Origin: Trabulsiella guamensis ATCC 49490
Lineage (GTDB): Bacteria > Pseudomonadota > Gammaproteobacteria > Enterobacterales > Enterobacteriaceae
Direction: 5' to 3'
NCBI RefSeq assembly: GCF_000734965.1
Contig: NZ_JMTB01000062.1
Location: 1 to 64,000 of the forward strand
Length of the DNA stretch: 64,000 nt
A model generated the notes under the pieces. That model did not search any database. It was not told where the DNA came from and was given only the letters and a program-made list of their open reading frames with translations. Of this stretch, positions 36,301 to 44,650 are shown piece by piece. Position 1 is the stretch's first letter. The number at the start of each line of letters is the position of its first letter. The translations under genes were made by a program, and so were the position numbers.

Positions 36301-37193
36301 CCTGGACGTTACAGGGTAAACCGCTGAGTTACACTGATGTCGCCGGGAATACCACCACCATGGAGTATGATCAGTATGGCCGGATAACGTCGGTCACCGA
36401 CCCACTGGTGAGTGTGCATTTAGAACGCGATACCGCAGGCCGTGTGATCAAACAGGCGGTCAAGTCACTGCACAACGCAGACTCAATGACCACCACGCTG
36501 ACGCTGGATGAGTTTGGTCGAGAAACATCACGCGAGATCACCCCGCACAGTGGCGATAAAATGACTATCGCTCAGACGTACTACATCAACAACCTGTTAC
36601 AAAGCAGAACGGTTCAACTGGGCGCTAAAACACTGCGGACCGAAAACTACTACTATGACGAGCGTAACCGACTGATCAAGCAAACCTGCAGCGGTAGCGA
36701 ACTCCCTGTAGATGGTTACGGACAGCACTATACGCAGCTTGATTTTGTCCTGGATGTCTACAGCAATATTACCTCCTGTGTGACCCTGCTGAGCAATGGA
36801 CAGAAAGATACCTGCACCTATCACTACAACAATGCTAACGATCCGTGTCAGTTGACCTCCATCACGCATACGTTGACCAGCATTTACCCGACGAATATTT
36901 CGCTTGAGTACGACGCTAACGGTCGAATGACTAAAGACGAGGCAGGCCGTACGCTCTCCTACGACGAATCAGGACGCCTTGTGAGCATCAGCGGTAACGG
37001 TGGCAGCAGCACCTACGGTTATGACGCGTTCGATAAGCTGGTGTGGCAAAAGCTGAATAACAACGAAACCCGTCAACTGTATTACCTCAGTAATCGACTG
37101 ATGAATGAAGTGTGCCCGGAAAATAACAATAATACCCGTTATATTCCTGGTGCCTGGGGTACATCAGCGGTAAGTGATGAAAAACTGAGTTAA
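33315..37193 (+). CDS. RHS/YD-repeat shell protein lacking the core tip
   Basis: 1292 aa. More than a dozen YD/RHS repeats are visible from about residue 420 on (for example YDSLGRPLTQV, YDGLGRLRKEI, YDPFDRVSSK, YDQYGRITSV, YDANGRMTKD). The N-terminal 400 residues are beta-rich without SpvB or TcdB-type domains. It stops after YLSNRLMNE and AWGTSAVSDEKLS, before the usual RHS core (GxRYYxPxLxRFxxxD). That core is encoded by the separate gene 61 nt downstream. The protein should form a hollow cocoon that holds the toxin. Ribosome site AAGG precedes ATG 33315. Confidence 0.9.
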   Translation: MTQSYTTQTPNFISSGSSDVDPRTRLFSFDCTFSSVKANNGMGPEFGITVGYNPTSDSNYWALGKGMAFNLTLYSKKTGDLMLSSGESYKVNDSGSVPVILQQKIKTVNFVRVDSNNYRVTERNGTVTFLRNIFGNGIFYPEKIATPLGRVMTLKWGNSNMGPVLNTIVDDDNVTYCNLTYVSGNTTLEFYPGQQESFTITLAMLNGYLTTITHSELGSKTPWTLKYQDVGMGNGLQTLTEITTPTGLRKTATYNYGQKTGLMRFPQAAGLPSLPAVTQLKVSPGQGQPDMVTQYSATENNSDSTNAFPNYLGYGYRYGSGWNKDADFMYGSVDPDYTYRTYVTQTGTDGGNSIKTTYIYDNYHLLKSTETVQGATRHLVEMKYYLDDYPYKNFDSLPEQFQFPKRQSESWSVNGATFKQNTSYEYDAHGNLTKQIDLCDDNGNAAAYSTVTTSEFYSAQGESDSDDKSTGCPADPNGFVRWMKRQVVTPPAIHGYSVPARTSLYRYKSVATRSGMPVSTAVLPAQETHKASDVGSSSQNLLTREVSYDENTGSANFGRPLQQKATIFDNSGKGYTQQLDYTWAHDSASITETQKLTTHDNHATTTSQSHSRFTELPLSTTDELGNVVKMTYDSLGRPLTQVANPGTEYESKQTWQYELALADSKVTTIATTQTDSKGNCLKIMHDGMGRPFQQWRNLQAAGKPDDWRNVGQAFWDAWGRQKEIIENDFADPDKTTASFSVTTQGQFDDWGQNIKDILSTGQSISAVWDPVKRNKITQLLSSDGHLKLGSARVEVDDRNLPVKETLLNKDGNAYAETHKEYDGLGRLRKEIDPLNRVTTYTYDPFDRVSSKTLPGGAVQTWTYAPFSQEALQTTVSLNGRVMGSQTFDGLGRRTQFSCGGRTEKAAYSGVNTVPDTTTSAANQQQNYSYIKQLGNAMKTLSGSKITQSFTYENSTGRLLTASENGSQSSSYTWLASGELQQESMSNQGTSRQAKYTWTLQGKPLSYTDVAGNTTTMEYDQYGRITSVTDPLVSVHLERDTAGRVIKQAVKSLHNADSMTTTLTLDEFGRETSREITPHSGDKMTIAQTYYINNLLQSRTVQLGAKTLRTENYYYDERNRLIKQTCSGSELPVDGYGQHYTQLDFVLDVYSNITSCVTLLSNGQKDTCTYHYNNANDPCQLTSITHTLTSIYPTNISLEYDANGRMTKDEAGRTLSYDESGRLVSISGNGGSSTYGYDAFDKLVWQKLNNNETRQLYYLSNRLMNEVCPENNNNTRYIPGAWGTSAVSDEKLS

Positions 37194-37206
37194 TGGAATA
37201 AACCAG

Positions 37207-37242
37207 GGCTCCGGTATTTATCTGAGCCTTTTCTTTTTCTTT
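37207..37242 (+). terminator. Weak terminator between shell and tip genes
   Basis: GGCTC/GAGCC with a 12-nt loop is followed by a long T-rich tract (TTTTCTTTTTCTTT). It is directly before the ribosome site of the tip gene, so it could attenuate tip expression. Confidence 0.45.
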
Positions 37243-37254
37243 GAGGAATATCCA

Positions 37255-38454
37255 ATGTCTTTAATACTTAATGGCACTGACCATCACGGTAGCCCACACC
37301 TTTCCCTGAACAGTGGCGTACAGAGCACTTCTGCCTGGAGCCCCTTTGGGGCAACGATCAGTCAATCAGTCTCTTTACCCGGCTTTAACGGCGAACGCGC
37401 TGATCCCATTTCCGGTGTAACCCATCTTGGCAACGGTTATCGCGCTTATAGCCCGGTACTGCGCCGTTTCACTTGTCCTGACAGCGAAAGCCCCTTCGGC
37501 GTGGGCGGTCTCAACCCTTATGCTTATTGCGAAGGAGATCCGATTAACAACACCGATCCCAGCGGTCATGGCATCATTACATGGCTGATACGCAAAGTGC
37601 TCAGTGTCAGTATTCGTCTTGGCATCCACGCCGCTCAGGCCGATGCATTAAGCACATCAGTTGCGGCATATTCGGCACTTGAAACCGGCGTTGAAACAGG
37701 ATTATCGATCGCCACTGGTGTGGCGTCTGGCATCACGCGCGCAACGGGTAATGAGAAGGTGTCGAAAGCGTTAGGCTGGGCAGCGATGGGGCTTGGCATC
37801 GCGGCGACATTTGGTTTAGCAGAAGTCCTTGCCCCGAAAGTAGGCAAGAAAATACAGGGGGTGTGTCGCAGATTCAGCAGAGCCGCAGACCCTGAGCTGA
37901 TAAGCTATGAATTAACAGAAGGTGTTGGTAACGCCATGGAATCAATACGCGTCGGGCCTTCAGCCAGTATCACTAATTTGCCCGCGCCCGCCTATGACAC
38001 CCTCTTCTCAATGCTCGACTCGACGTCAACCCGTAGTTTTTTCCGGGCTATTTCTGGGGCTGAACACAGCGGAGTCTTAGATGAAAGCCTTCGCCCCCAT
38101 CTGCGCCGGGCTGTCCGTTTTGACAACAAGCAGAAGATGCTGCAGACGCTCCGGGATTTTGAAAATGCGTCACAGGCAGAAATTGTCAAACCCAGATCCG
38201 CTCCAATGGCTATGGTCCATGAAGCGTGGTTACATCGAGCCAGTAACGGTCTCCATGTTGATGATCTCGCTGAAATTTTTGAAAGCGTAAACTATAATCC
38301 CCACATGCGTTTCTCAGCGCAACAAGGCGCCTATTTTCCGGGGGAAACCTTCAGGTATGACCATACAAATTATTTGCCACGCGCTTTTAACGGTCGCGAT
38401 TTGACGTTTGATCCAAAACGAGGGAGGAAAGTAGTTAACCCCTGGCGCGGTTGA
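37255..38454 (+). CDS. RHS core tip fused to an unknown C-terminal domain
   Basis: 399 aa. Residues 1-105 hold the full RHS-associated core: GFNGERADPISG, GNGYRAYSPVLRRF, CPDSESPFG, GGLNPYAYCEGDPINNTDPSGHG. Asp76 and Asp101 match the acidic pair used for self-cleavage in TcC/RHS proteins, so cleavage just after DPSGHG is expected. Residues 115-195 contain two hydrophobic Ala/Gly-rich helices. The last ~200 residues are polar and unknown, the position of a polymorphic toxin. Own start: GAGGAA 7 nt upstream. Pseudomonas-type free RHS tips have a similar layout. Confidence 0.88.
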   Translation: MSLILNGTDHHGSPHLSLNSGVQSTSAWSPFGATISQSVSLPGFNGERADPISGVTHLGNGYRAYSPVLRRFTCPDSESPFGVGGLNPYAYCEGDPINNTDPSGHGIITWLIRKVLSVSIRLGIHAAQADALSTSVAAYSALETGVETGLSIATGVASGITRATGNEKVSKALGWAAMGLGIAATFGLAEVLAPKVGKKIQGVCRRFSRAADPELISYELTEGVGNAMESIRVGPSASITNLPAPAYDTLFSMLDSTSTRSFFRAISGAEHSGVLDESLRPHLRRAVRFDNKQKMLQTLRDFENASQAEIVKPRSAPMAMVHEAWLHRASNGLHVDDLAEIFESVNYNPHMRFSAQQGAYFPGETFRYDHTNYLPRAFNGRDLTFDPKRGRKVVNPWRG

Positions 38455-38887
38455 TAAAACAAAAATTATAACCCCCACACCAGAAATGAACAGACTCTTT
38501 ATTTATTGGCGGAAATTTACTGACGGGATTTTATAATCCCGTTGCTTGTTTATCCTTTAACAACATGCCGTAACGACAACCTTTAACTTCCCCTCCCGGG
38601 AAGTAATCAGTTCATCAACCAAAAGATCGCCAGGTTTTTCATGCTGTTCATAGGGTTACGAATTCTGAAATTCTTCTCTTATCCGTTTTTCATGAAGCAA
38701 CTCACAAACACATCGTTAAGTATTGCTGTTAAATATAGTAGCAGTAATACTTACGTTATTATTAATAATTTGATCTTTTTCAATAGCTTACATGAAGTGC
38801 AGTAATAAAAACTCAAAAATCGATCATAATCAACAGCTTATGCTACAATTTCCCTGCCGTCTCAATAATAATTACTGGATATAAAAA
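38455..38887. other. AT-rich gap after the RHS tip gene
   Basis: 433 nt without a convincing gene. A terminator-like hairpin lies at 38523-38542. A 54-codon frame (38641-38805, plus) exists but has a weak ribosome site and low-complexity composition. No immunity gene directly abuts the toxin. Confidence 0.6.
38523..38542 (+). terminator. Hairpin after RHS tip gene
   Basis: ACGGGATT/AATCCCGT with loop TTAT is followed by a T-rich stretch. It lies about 70 nt after the tip stop and is a likely terminator of the RHS transcript. Confidence 0.6.
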
Positions 38888-39163
38888 ATGATGATTTCTA
38901 TTTCAGAATATTATGAAACAAGCGCAATTGCTCTCGCTATGAACAAGAAAACGTTTATTAACAATCGCTATTTTGGTCTTTTTATGGACATTTCAGGCCA
39001 CGATCTCGACAGAGACGTACTGGCGTTTATCTTCAAACTCGACAATAACCAGATCATCTCCATTCCGGCCTATGACCACAGTATTAACTTTGTCTATGAG
39101 TTCGAGGACGGGCAGAAGAGTTATCTGAACCCTCTTCTGCACTGTTTGTTTGTGAGCGAATGA
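38888..39163 (+). CDS. Small orphan protein, candidate immunity protein
   Basis: 91 aa, acidic, predicted alpha/beta, soluble. No recognised family. It lies downstream of the RHS tip gene on the same strand but 433 nt away with its own AT-rich upstream region. Size, acidity and place fit a toxin-immunity protein, but this is inference; a tip aimed at non-bacterial targets would need none. The start could be the first or second of two adjacent ATGs, and the ribosome site is weak. Confidence 0.6.
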   Translation: MMISISEYYETSAIALAMNKKTFINNRYFGLFMDISGHDLDRDVLAFIFKLDNNQIISIPAYDHSINFVYEFEDGQKSYLNPLLHCLFVSE

Positions 39164-39177
39164 AAGGCATTACTGTA

Positions 39178-40029
39178 TTAAATGAAGGTATTGAGTATGC
39201 CTTTGATTTTCTCCTTCTCATTGGCATACTCAGGTTTGAGACAGTGATAAGCTCTGATTTTTAAATTCACATTTTTTAATGGAATAACATCAACACCATC
39301 AACTTTAAACAAGGTTGCGAATTTCTCTGTCATTATGCAACATCCTTTACCCGAATGGATATTATACAGCATGCTCAGGAATTCCCAGTTATGCTCGATG
39401 AATTCAATATGGTTGAATTTATCCGCCAGTAAGTTTTTGAAGATTTCTTTTGAATAGTGCACATTGGTATCTTTCCAGACGAACAATTTCATTGCGCTTT
39501 CCGGGTCACGCTCTTTCGGTGCCAGCAGCACTAAATTTCCGCTGAACCATTCATCCCGCTGTACCGCATAGGACAACGAAATGTCACGCAACGAGAAGAT
39601 AATGCAATTCGTGTTGTAGCGCAGATTATTAATGGCTGCCGGGTCAACCACGCCTCTTTCACAACGCGCTTTCAGGCCAGAGGACTCAATGACCATTACA
39701 ATATGTTTAAAGACCAGTTCCGGAAACGTTACATCAAATAAAATCGCCAATTCCTTCGAGGTTTCTTTATTCTGGATCTCACTTTCCAGATCCATTAACT
39801 GCGTGTAAACAGAGCGAAACTTATTATAATATTCCCACGCCAGTTCAGTTGGTTCTAACTCGTTGTATTTCCTCTTAAACAGAATTCCTCCGAGGTAATC
39901 CTCCAGCTCACAAATCACTTTACTTAGCGGCGACCGCGTAATGCAGAGCGCTTCTGCTGCTTTTGCGAAATTCCTTAACTCCATTGTCACCATAAAGTAG
40001 CGCATTTTTTTTGACAGCAGATATCCCAT
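39178..40029 (-). CDS. LysR-type transcriptional regulator beside RHS locus
   Basis: 283 aa. N-terminal winged helix-turn-helix typical of LysR (MRYFMVTMELRNFAKAAEAL, then ITRSPLSKVICELEDYLGGILFKR). The effector domain is divergent and short. Tc-toxin and chitinase holin loci in Yersinia and Serratia are controlled by LysR proteins, so this is a candidate regulator of the 31.1-38.5 kb locus. Low GC content like the rest of the island. Confidence 0.85.
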   Translation of the reverse strand: MGYLLSKKMRYFMVTMELRNFAKAAEALCITRSPLSKVICELEDYLGGILFKRKYNELEPTELAWEYYNKFRSVYTQLMDLESEIQNKETSKELAILFDVTFPELVFKHIVMVIESSGLKARCERGVVDPAAINNLRYNTNCIIFSLRDISLSYAVQRDEWFSGNLVLLAPKERDPESAMKLFVWKDTNVHYSKEIFKNLLADKFNHIEFIEHNWEFLSMLYNIHSGKGCCIMTEKFATLFKVDGVDVIPLKNVNLKIRAYHCLKPEYANEKEKIKGILNTFI

Positions 40030-40403
40030 AGGTCGCTCTTTTATTCATGTTTGTATTCTTAATACAATATAAGACACTGATCCACTTTCAACAATGTGCT
40101 AAAAAAGAGACAATCTTGTTCACTTTATGAAAATTTGCGTAATTGATATAAATCAAGAATTGAATTTATTTATCCTGCCTGGTTATTACAAATGCGTGAC
40201 ACTCATCACAAAATAAGCCCGCATTAAGATTTTACTCAACCGCTTATCCATAAACACAACCGCTTAAGCCGTCATACGACCACTGACGCTTTTACCTGCC
40301 AGTAATCACTTTCTTTCTGGCAGGATCACCCCTGTATTACTGTCACTATCTCTCCAACAACAAGTACTGATCCAATTTTCATTTATAAAAACCAGGTCTC
40401 ACT
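40030..40403. other. Intergenic control region of btsT and the LysR gene
   Basis: 374 nt without a gene. It contains a CRP-like site (40195-40210) and must hold both divergent promoters. The left half is AT-rich like the island; the right half is more like the core genome, so the island boundary probably lies here. Confidence 0.6.
40195..40210 (+). promoter_or_regulatory. CRP-like site upstream of btsT
   Basis: CGTGACACTCATCACA fits TGTGA-N6-TCACA with one mismatch, about 195 nt before btsT. btsT (yjiY) of E. coli is cAMP-CRP dependent. Confidence 0.55.
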
Positions 40404-42557
40404 ATGGATACGAAAAAATTACTTAAGCACGTACCCTGGGCCATCCTCGGGATCATCGGCGCTTTCTGTTTGTCCGTCGTGGCGCTACGCCGCGGTGAAC
40501 ACGTCAGCGCCCTGTGGATAGTCGTCGCCTCGGTATCGGTGTATCTGGTGGCTTATCGCTACTACAGTCTGTACATCGCACAAAAGGTGATGAAGCTGGA
40601 CCCTACCCGCTCAACGCCGGCAGTGATTAACAACGACGGCCTGAACTATGTGCCGACCAACCGTTACGTTCTGTTTGGACACCACTTCGCGGCCATTGCT
40701 GGTGCAGGCCCACTGGTAGGGCCGGTACTTGCGGCGCAAATGGGCTATCTGCCTGGCACCTTGTGGCTTCTGGCGGGCGTCGTGCTCGCGGGTGCGGTGC
40801 AGGACTTCATGGTGCTGTTTATTTCCTCGCGCCGTAACGGTTCGTCACTCGGCGAAATGGTCAAAGAAGAGATGGGCCGCATACCAGGCTCGATTGCGCT
40901 GTTCGGCTGCTTCCTGATCATGATAATCATCCTCGCCGTGCTGGCGCTGATCGTTGTAAAAGCACTGGCGGAAAGTCCGTGGGGCGTATTCACCGTCTGC
41001 TCGACTGTGCCAATTGCGCTGTTCATGGGCATTTACATGCGCTTTATCCGCCCGGGCCGCGTGGGTGAAGTATCGGTGATTGGTATTGTGTTGCTGGTCG
41101 CCTCCATCTGGTTTGGCGGCGTGATTGCGCACGACCCTTACTGGGGCCCGGCGCTGACCTTTAAAGACACCACCATCACCTTCGCGCTGGTGGGCTATGC
41201 GTTTGTCTCCGCACTGCTGCCGGTATGGCTGATTCTGGCGCCGCGTGACTACCTCGCCACCTTCCTGAAAATCGGCGTGATCGTCGGTCTGGCGCTCGGC
41301 ATCGTGATCCTCAACCCGGATCTGAAAATGCCTGCGGTAACCCAGTACATCGACGGTACTGGTCCGCTGTGGAAAGGGGCGCTGTTCCCGTTCCTGTTTA
41401 TTACCATCGCCTGTGGCGCCGTCTCCGGCTTCCATGCGCTGATCGCTTCCGGCACCACGCCGAAACTGCTGGCAAACGAAACCGATGCCCGCTTTATCGG
41501 TTACGGCGCAATGCTGATGGAATCGTTCGTGGCGATCATGGCGCTGGTGGCGGCATCGATCATCGAACCGGGTCTCTACTTCGCAATGAACACCCCGCCG
41601 GCGGGCCTTGGCATCACCATGCCGAACCTGCATGAAATGGGTGGCGATAACGCCGCGATGATCCTGGCGCAGTTGAAAGATGCCAGTACCCATGCGGCAG
41701 CGACTGTCAGTTCCTGGGGCTTCGTGATCTCGCCTGAGCAGATCATGCAGACCGCGAAGGACATTGGCGAACCGTCCGTCCTGAACCGTGCGGGTGGCGC
41801 ACCAACGCTGGCCGTGGGTATTGCTCATGTATTCCACAAAGTACTGCCGATGGCAGATATGGGCTTCTGGTACCACTTCGGTATTCTGTTTGAAGCGCTG
41901 TTCATCCTGACCGCATTAGATGCCGGTACCCGTGCGGGTCGCTTTATGCTGCAGGACTTGCTCGGCAACTTCGTGCCGTTCCTGAAGAAAACCGATTCAC
42001 TGGTCGCTGGCGTGCTGGGTACCGCGGGTTGTGTTGGCCTGTGGGGTTATCTGCTGTATCAGGGTGTGGTCGATCCGCTGGGCGGCGTGAAGAGCCTGTG
42101 GCCGCTGTTCGGTATCTCTAACCAGATGCTGGCTGCCGTCGCGCTGGTGCTCGGTACCGTCGTTCTCGTGAAGATGAAACGCACCAAATACATCTGGGTC
42201 ACCGTGGTACCGGCGCTGTGGTTGCTGCTCTGCACCTCCTGGGCGCTGGGTCTGAAACTGTTCAGCACCAACCCGTCGCTGGAAGGCTTCTTCTTCATGG
42301 CTAACCAGTACAAAGAGAAGATTGCTGCTGGCGGCGCAAACCTCACCGCGCAGGAAATTGCTAACATGAACCACATCGTGGTGAACAACTACACCAACGC
42401 GGGTCTGAGCATTCTGTTCCTGGTGGTGGTATACAGCATCATCTTCTACGGTATCAAAACGTGGCTGAAAGCACGCGCTATCGACGCGCGTACTGATAAA
42501 GAGACGCCATACGTTCCGGTACCGGAAGGCGGCGTGAAAACCTCTTCACACCATTAA
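40404..42557 (+). CDS. btsT: Pyruvate/H+ symporter BtsT (CstA family)
   Basis: 717 aa, nearly identical over its length to E. coli BtsT (YjiY), with about 17 hydrophobic helices and CstA signatures ([31 protein letters not shown]). It imports pyruvate and in E. coli is induced by the BtsS/BtsR sensor system. A terminator-like hairpin separates it from yjiX, with which it is otherwise collinear. Confidence 0.96.
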   Translation: MDTKKLLKHVPWAILGIIGAFCLSVVALRRGEHVSALWIVVASVSVYLVAYRYYSLYIAQKVMKLDPTRSTPAVINNDGLNYVPTNRYVLFGHHFAAIAGAGPLVGPVLAAQMGYLPGTLWLLAGVVLAGAVQDFMVLFISSRRNGSSLGEMVKEEMGRIPGSIALFGCFLIMIIILAVLALIVVKALAESPWGVFTVCSTVPIALFMGIYMRFIRPGRVGEVSVIGIVLLVASIWFGGVIAHDPYWGPALTFKDTTITFALVGYAFVSALLPVWLILAPRDYLATFLKIGVIVGLALGIVILNPDLKMPAVTQYIDGTGPLWKGALFPFLFITIACGAVSGFHALIASGTTPKLLANETDARFIGYGAMLMESFVAIMALVAASIIEPGLYFAMNTPPAGLGITMPNLHEMGGDNAAMILAQLKDASTHAAATVSSWGFVISPEQIMQTAKDIGEPSVLNRAGGAPTLAVGIAHVFHKVLPMADMGFWYHFGILFEALFILTALDAGTRAGRFMLQDLLGNFVPFLKKTDSLVAGVLGTAGCVGLWGYLLYQGVVDPLGGVKSLWPLFGISNQMLAAVALVLGTVVLVKMKRTKYIWVTVVPALWLLLCTSWALGLKLFSTNPSLEGFFFMANQYKEKIAAGGANLTAQEIANMNHIVVNNYTNAGLSILFLVVVYSIIFYGIKTWLKARAIDARTDKETPYVPVPEGGVKTSSHH

Positions 42558-42570
42558 TACGGTAACCATC

Positions 42571-42598
42571 AGCCCCGCTTCGGCGGGGCTTTGTTCTT
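42571..42598 (+). terminator. Terminator/attenuator between btsT and yjiX
   Basis: AGCCCCGC/GCGGGGCT with a TTCG tetraloop is followed by TTTGTTCTT. It probably reduces, rather than blocks, read-through into yjiX-yjiA. Confidence 0.85.
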
Positions 42599-42612
42599 AT
42601 CAGGATGGCAAA

Positions 42613-42816
42613 ATGTTTGGTAACTTAGGCGAAGCCAAAAAATATCTCGGTCAGGCGGCTAAAATGCTGATTGGCATCCCGGATTATGACAACTATGTCG
42701 AGCATATGAAGACCAACCATCCGGATAAACCGTACATGACCTACAGCGAATTTTTCCGCGAGCGCCAGGAAGCGCGCTATGGCGGAAGTGGCGAAGGCGG
42801 CGTACGCTGTTGCTAA
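42613..42816 (+). CDS. yjiX: YbdD/YjiX family protein
   Basis: 67 aa, as in E. coli. Conserved motifs [14 protein letters not shown] and [17 protein letters not shown], and a C-terminal CC. Small YbdD-like proteins regularly follow CstA-type transporters; the function is unknown. It sits between btsT and yjiA. Confidence 0.94.
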   Translation: MFGNLGEAKKYLGQAAKMLIGIPDYDNYVEHMKTNHPDKPYMTYSEFFRERQEARYGGSGEGGVRCC

Positions 42817-42826
42817 AGGAGAGAAC

Positions 42827-43783
42827 ATGACACCTGTTGCAGTCACCCTGCTCACCGGCTTTCTCGGCGCCGGTAAAACCACCCTGTTGCGCCATATCCT
42901 CAACGAGCAGCATGGCTATAAAATCGCCGTTATTGAAAACGAATTTGGCGAAGTGTCGGTGGACGATCAACTCATCGGTGATCGCGCTACGCAGATCAAA
43001 ACCCTGACCAATGGCTGCATCTGCTGCAGTCGCTCTAACGAACTGGAAGACGCCCTGCTGGATCTGCTCGACAGCCTCGATCGTGGCGACATCCATTTCG
43101 ACAGGCTGGTGATTGAGTGCACCGGCATGGCCGATCCCGGCCCAATCATTCAGACCTTTTTCTCTCATGAAATCCTTTGCCAGCGCTATCTGCTGGATGG
43201 CGTGATCGCGCTGGTGGATGCTGTCCACGCCAACGAGCAAATGAATCAGTTCACGCTCGCCCAGTCGCAAATCGGCTATGCGGACCGCATTCTGTTGACC
43301 AAAACCGACGTTGCAGGCGACAGCGAAAAACTGCGGGAGCGCATTGCGCGCATTAACGCCCGCGCGCCGGTGTATACCGTGACACACGGCGATATCGACC
43401 TCGCGCTGTTGTTCGATACCAATGGCTTTATGCTGGAAGAGAACGTCGTGCAACCGACGCCGCGTTTCCACTTTATCGCTGACAAGCAAAACGACATTGC
43501 CTCCATCGTGGTCGAACTGGATTACCCGGTCGATATCAGCGACGTATCACGAGTGATGGAAAATCTGCTGCTGTCGTTTGCCGATAAACTGCTGCGCTAC
43601 AAAGGCATGCTGTGGATTGCCGACGAGCCGAACCGCCTGCTGTTTCAGGGCGTGCAGCGCCTGTACAGTGCCGACTGGGATCGTCCGTGGGGTGATGAAA
43701 CACCCCACAGCACACTGGTGTTTATCGGCGTTCAGTTGCCGGAAGACGATATTCGTGCCGCTTTTGCCGGGCTGAAGAAATAA
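42827..43783 (+). CDS. yjiA: COG0523/G3E-family GTPase YjiA
   Basis: 318 aa, the length of E. coli YjiA. It has Walker A GFLGAGKTTLL, the metal-binding CxCC motif (NGCICCSR) near residue 64, and the C-terminal CobW domain. YjiA binds Zn2+ and Co2+ and hydrolyses GTP; a metallochaperone role is proposed. Start ATG 42827 with AAGGAG upstream; the frame is open further upstream in yjiX. Confidence 0.95.
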   Translation: MTPVAVTLLTGFLGAGKTTLLRHILNEQHGYKIAVIENEFGEVSVDDQLIGDRATQIKTLTNGCICCSRSNELEDALLDLLDSLDRGDIHFDRLVIECTGMADPGPIIQTFFSHEILCQRYLLDGVIALVDAVHANEQMNQFTLAQSQIGYADRILLTKTDVAGDSEKLRERIARINARAPVYTVTHGDIDLALLFDTNGFMLEENVVQPTPRFHFIADKQNDIASIVVELDYPVDISDVSRVMENLLLSFADKLLRYKGMLWIADEPNRLLFQGVQRLYSADWDRPWGDETPHSTLVFIGVQLPEDDIRAAFAGLKK

Positions 43784-43792
43784 GGTGCGGTC

Positions 43793-44602
43793 ATGACTTC
43801 CGCGCGCGATATCAACCAGCGTTTTCTGCGCCCTGCCCATCTCCCGTGGGCAGAACTACGCAGCACTCAGCTGAGCCGACAAGCGTACAAGCGCCACCAG
43901 CATGCAGCGCTTTCGATTGGTGCCATCATTGAGGGGGAGACCTGCTGCGTCTGTGAGGGCCAGGAATACCGGTTGCGGCCGGGCGATATCATTGTCATCC
44001 CGCCGCATGTCGCGCACAGTTGTAATCCGGTAGCATCGCAGCCCCGCAGTTATCACATGCTTTATCTTGATGTGTCGTGGTGCCTGGCGCAATTCGCGCC
44101 AGCGACCTCGCTGCTCACCATCGACCAGCCGGTGATCCGTGATACCGGGCTGTTCGCACGTTATCAGGAGATCGTCGCGTTGATGGACGCTCCGCCGTCT
44201 CCGTTGCTGGCATCCCGCTTAACCTCGCTGTTTCAGGCGTTACCGTTGATTCCTGCCCCGCCGTCTCGCGCGCACTACGCGTCGCAACAGCTTAGCGATC
44301 ATCTGTTGTCGAATCTTCACAAGCCGCTGGCGCTTGATGTGCTGGCGAACACCTTTGCCCTGCGCAAAGAGACGTTGATCCGCCTGTTCCGTCAGGATAC
44401 CGGACTCACGCCCGGCGCGTTCCTCAATATTGCCCGCATCGAATACGCCAAATCACGTCTGCGCGCGGGTGAGGATATCGCTGATGTCAGTTATCAGAGC
44501 GGGTTTGCCGACCAGAGCCATTTCCATAAAACCTTCGTCAGCTACACCGCCGCCACGCCCAGGCAGTACGCCCGCGGCAGATCAATATCAGACAATAATT
44601 AA
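43793..44602 (+). CDS. AraC-family regulator
   Basis: 269 aa. N-terminal cupin (QHAALSIGAIIEG ... GDIIVIPPHVAHSC) and two C-terminal helix-turn-helix motifs (LDVLANTFALRKETLIRLFR and IADVSYQSGFADQSHFHKTF). It lies 9 nt after yjiA and 48 nt before the RhtB-type exporter gene, the usual partner of such regulators, so it probably controls amino-acid export. Confidence 0.88.
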   Translation: MTSARDINQRFLRPAHLPWAELRSTQLSRQAYKRHQHAALSIGAIIEGETCCVCEGQEYRLRPGDIIVIPPHVAHSCNPVASQPRSYHMLYLDVSWCLAQFAPATSLLTIDQPVIRDTGLFARYQEIVALMDAPPSPLLASRLTSLFQALPLIPAPPSRAHYASQQLSDHLLSNLHKPLALDVLANTFALRKETLIRLFRQDTGLTPGAFLNIARIEYAKSRLRAGEDIADVSYQSGFADQSHFHKTFVSYTAATPRQYARGRSISDNN

Positions 44603-44650
44603 TTCACGTCGCGCCTTAAGGTGAATTCAGGTTTTTGTCCTGAGGTCATC

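Noticed and set aside
38641-38805. 54-codon frame after the RHS tip gene as an immunity gene
   Set aside because: The ribosome site is weak, the sequence is AT-rich and of low complexity, and the product does not look like a folded acidic immunity protein. Kept only as a remote possibility.
42779-42827. Longer YjiA from 42779
   Set aside because: The extension lies within yjiX and lacks homology. AAGGAG precedes the ATG at 42827 and gives the E. coli length.
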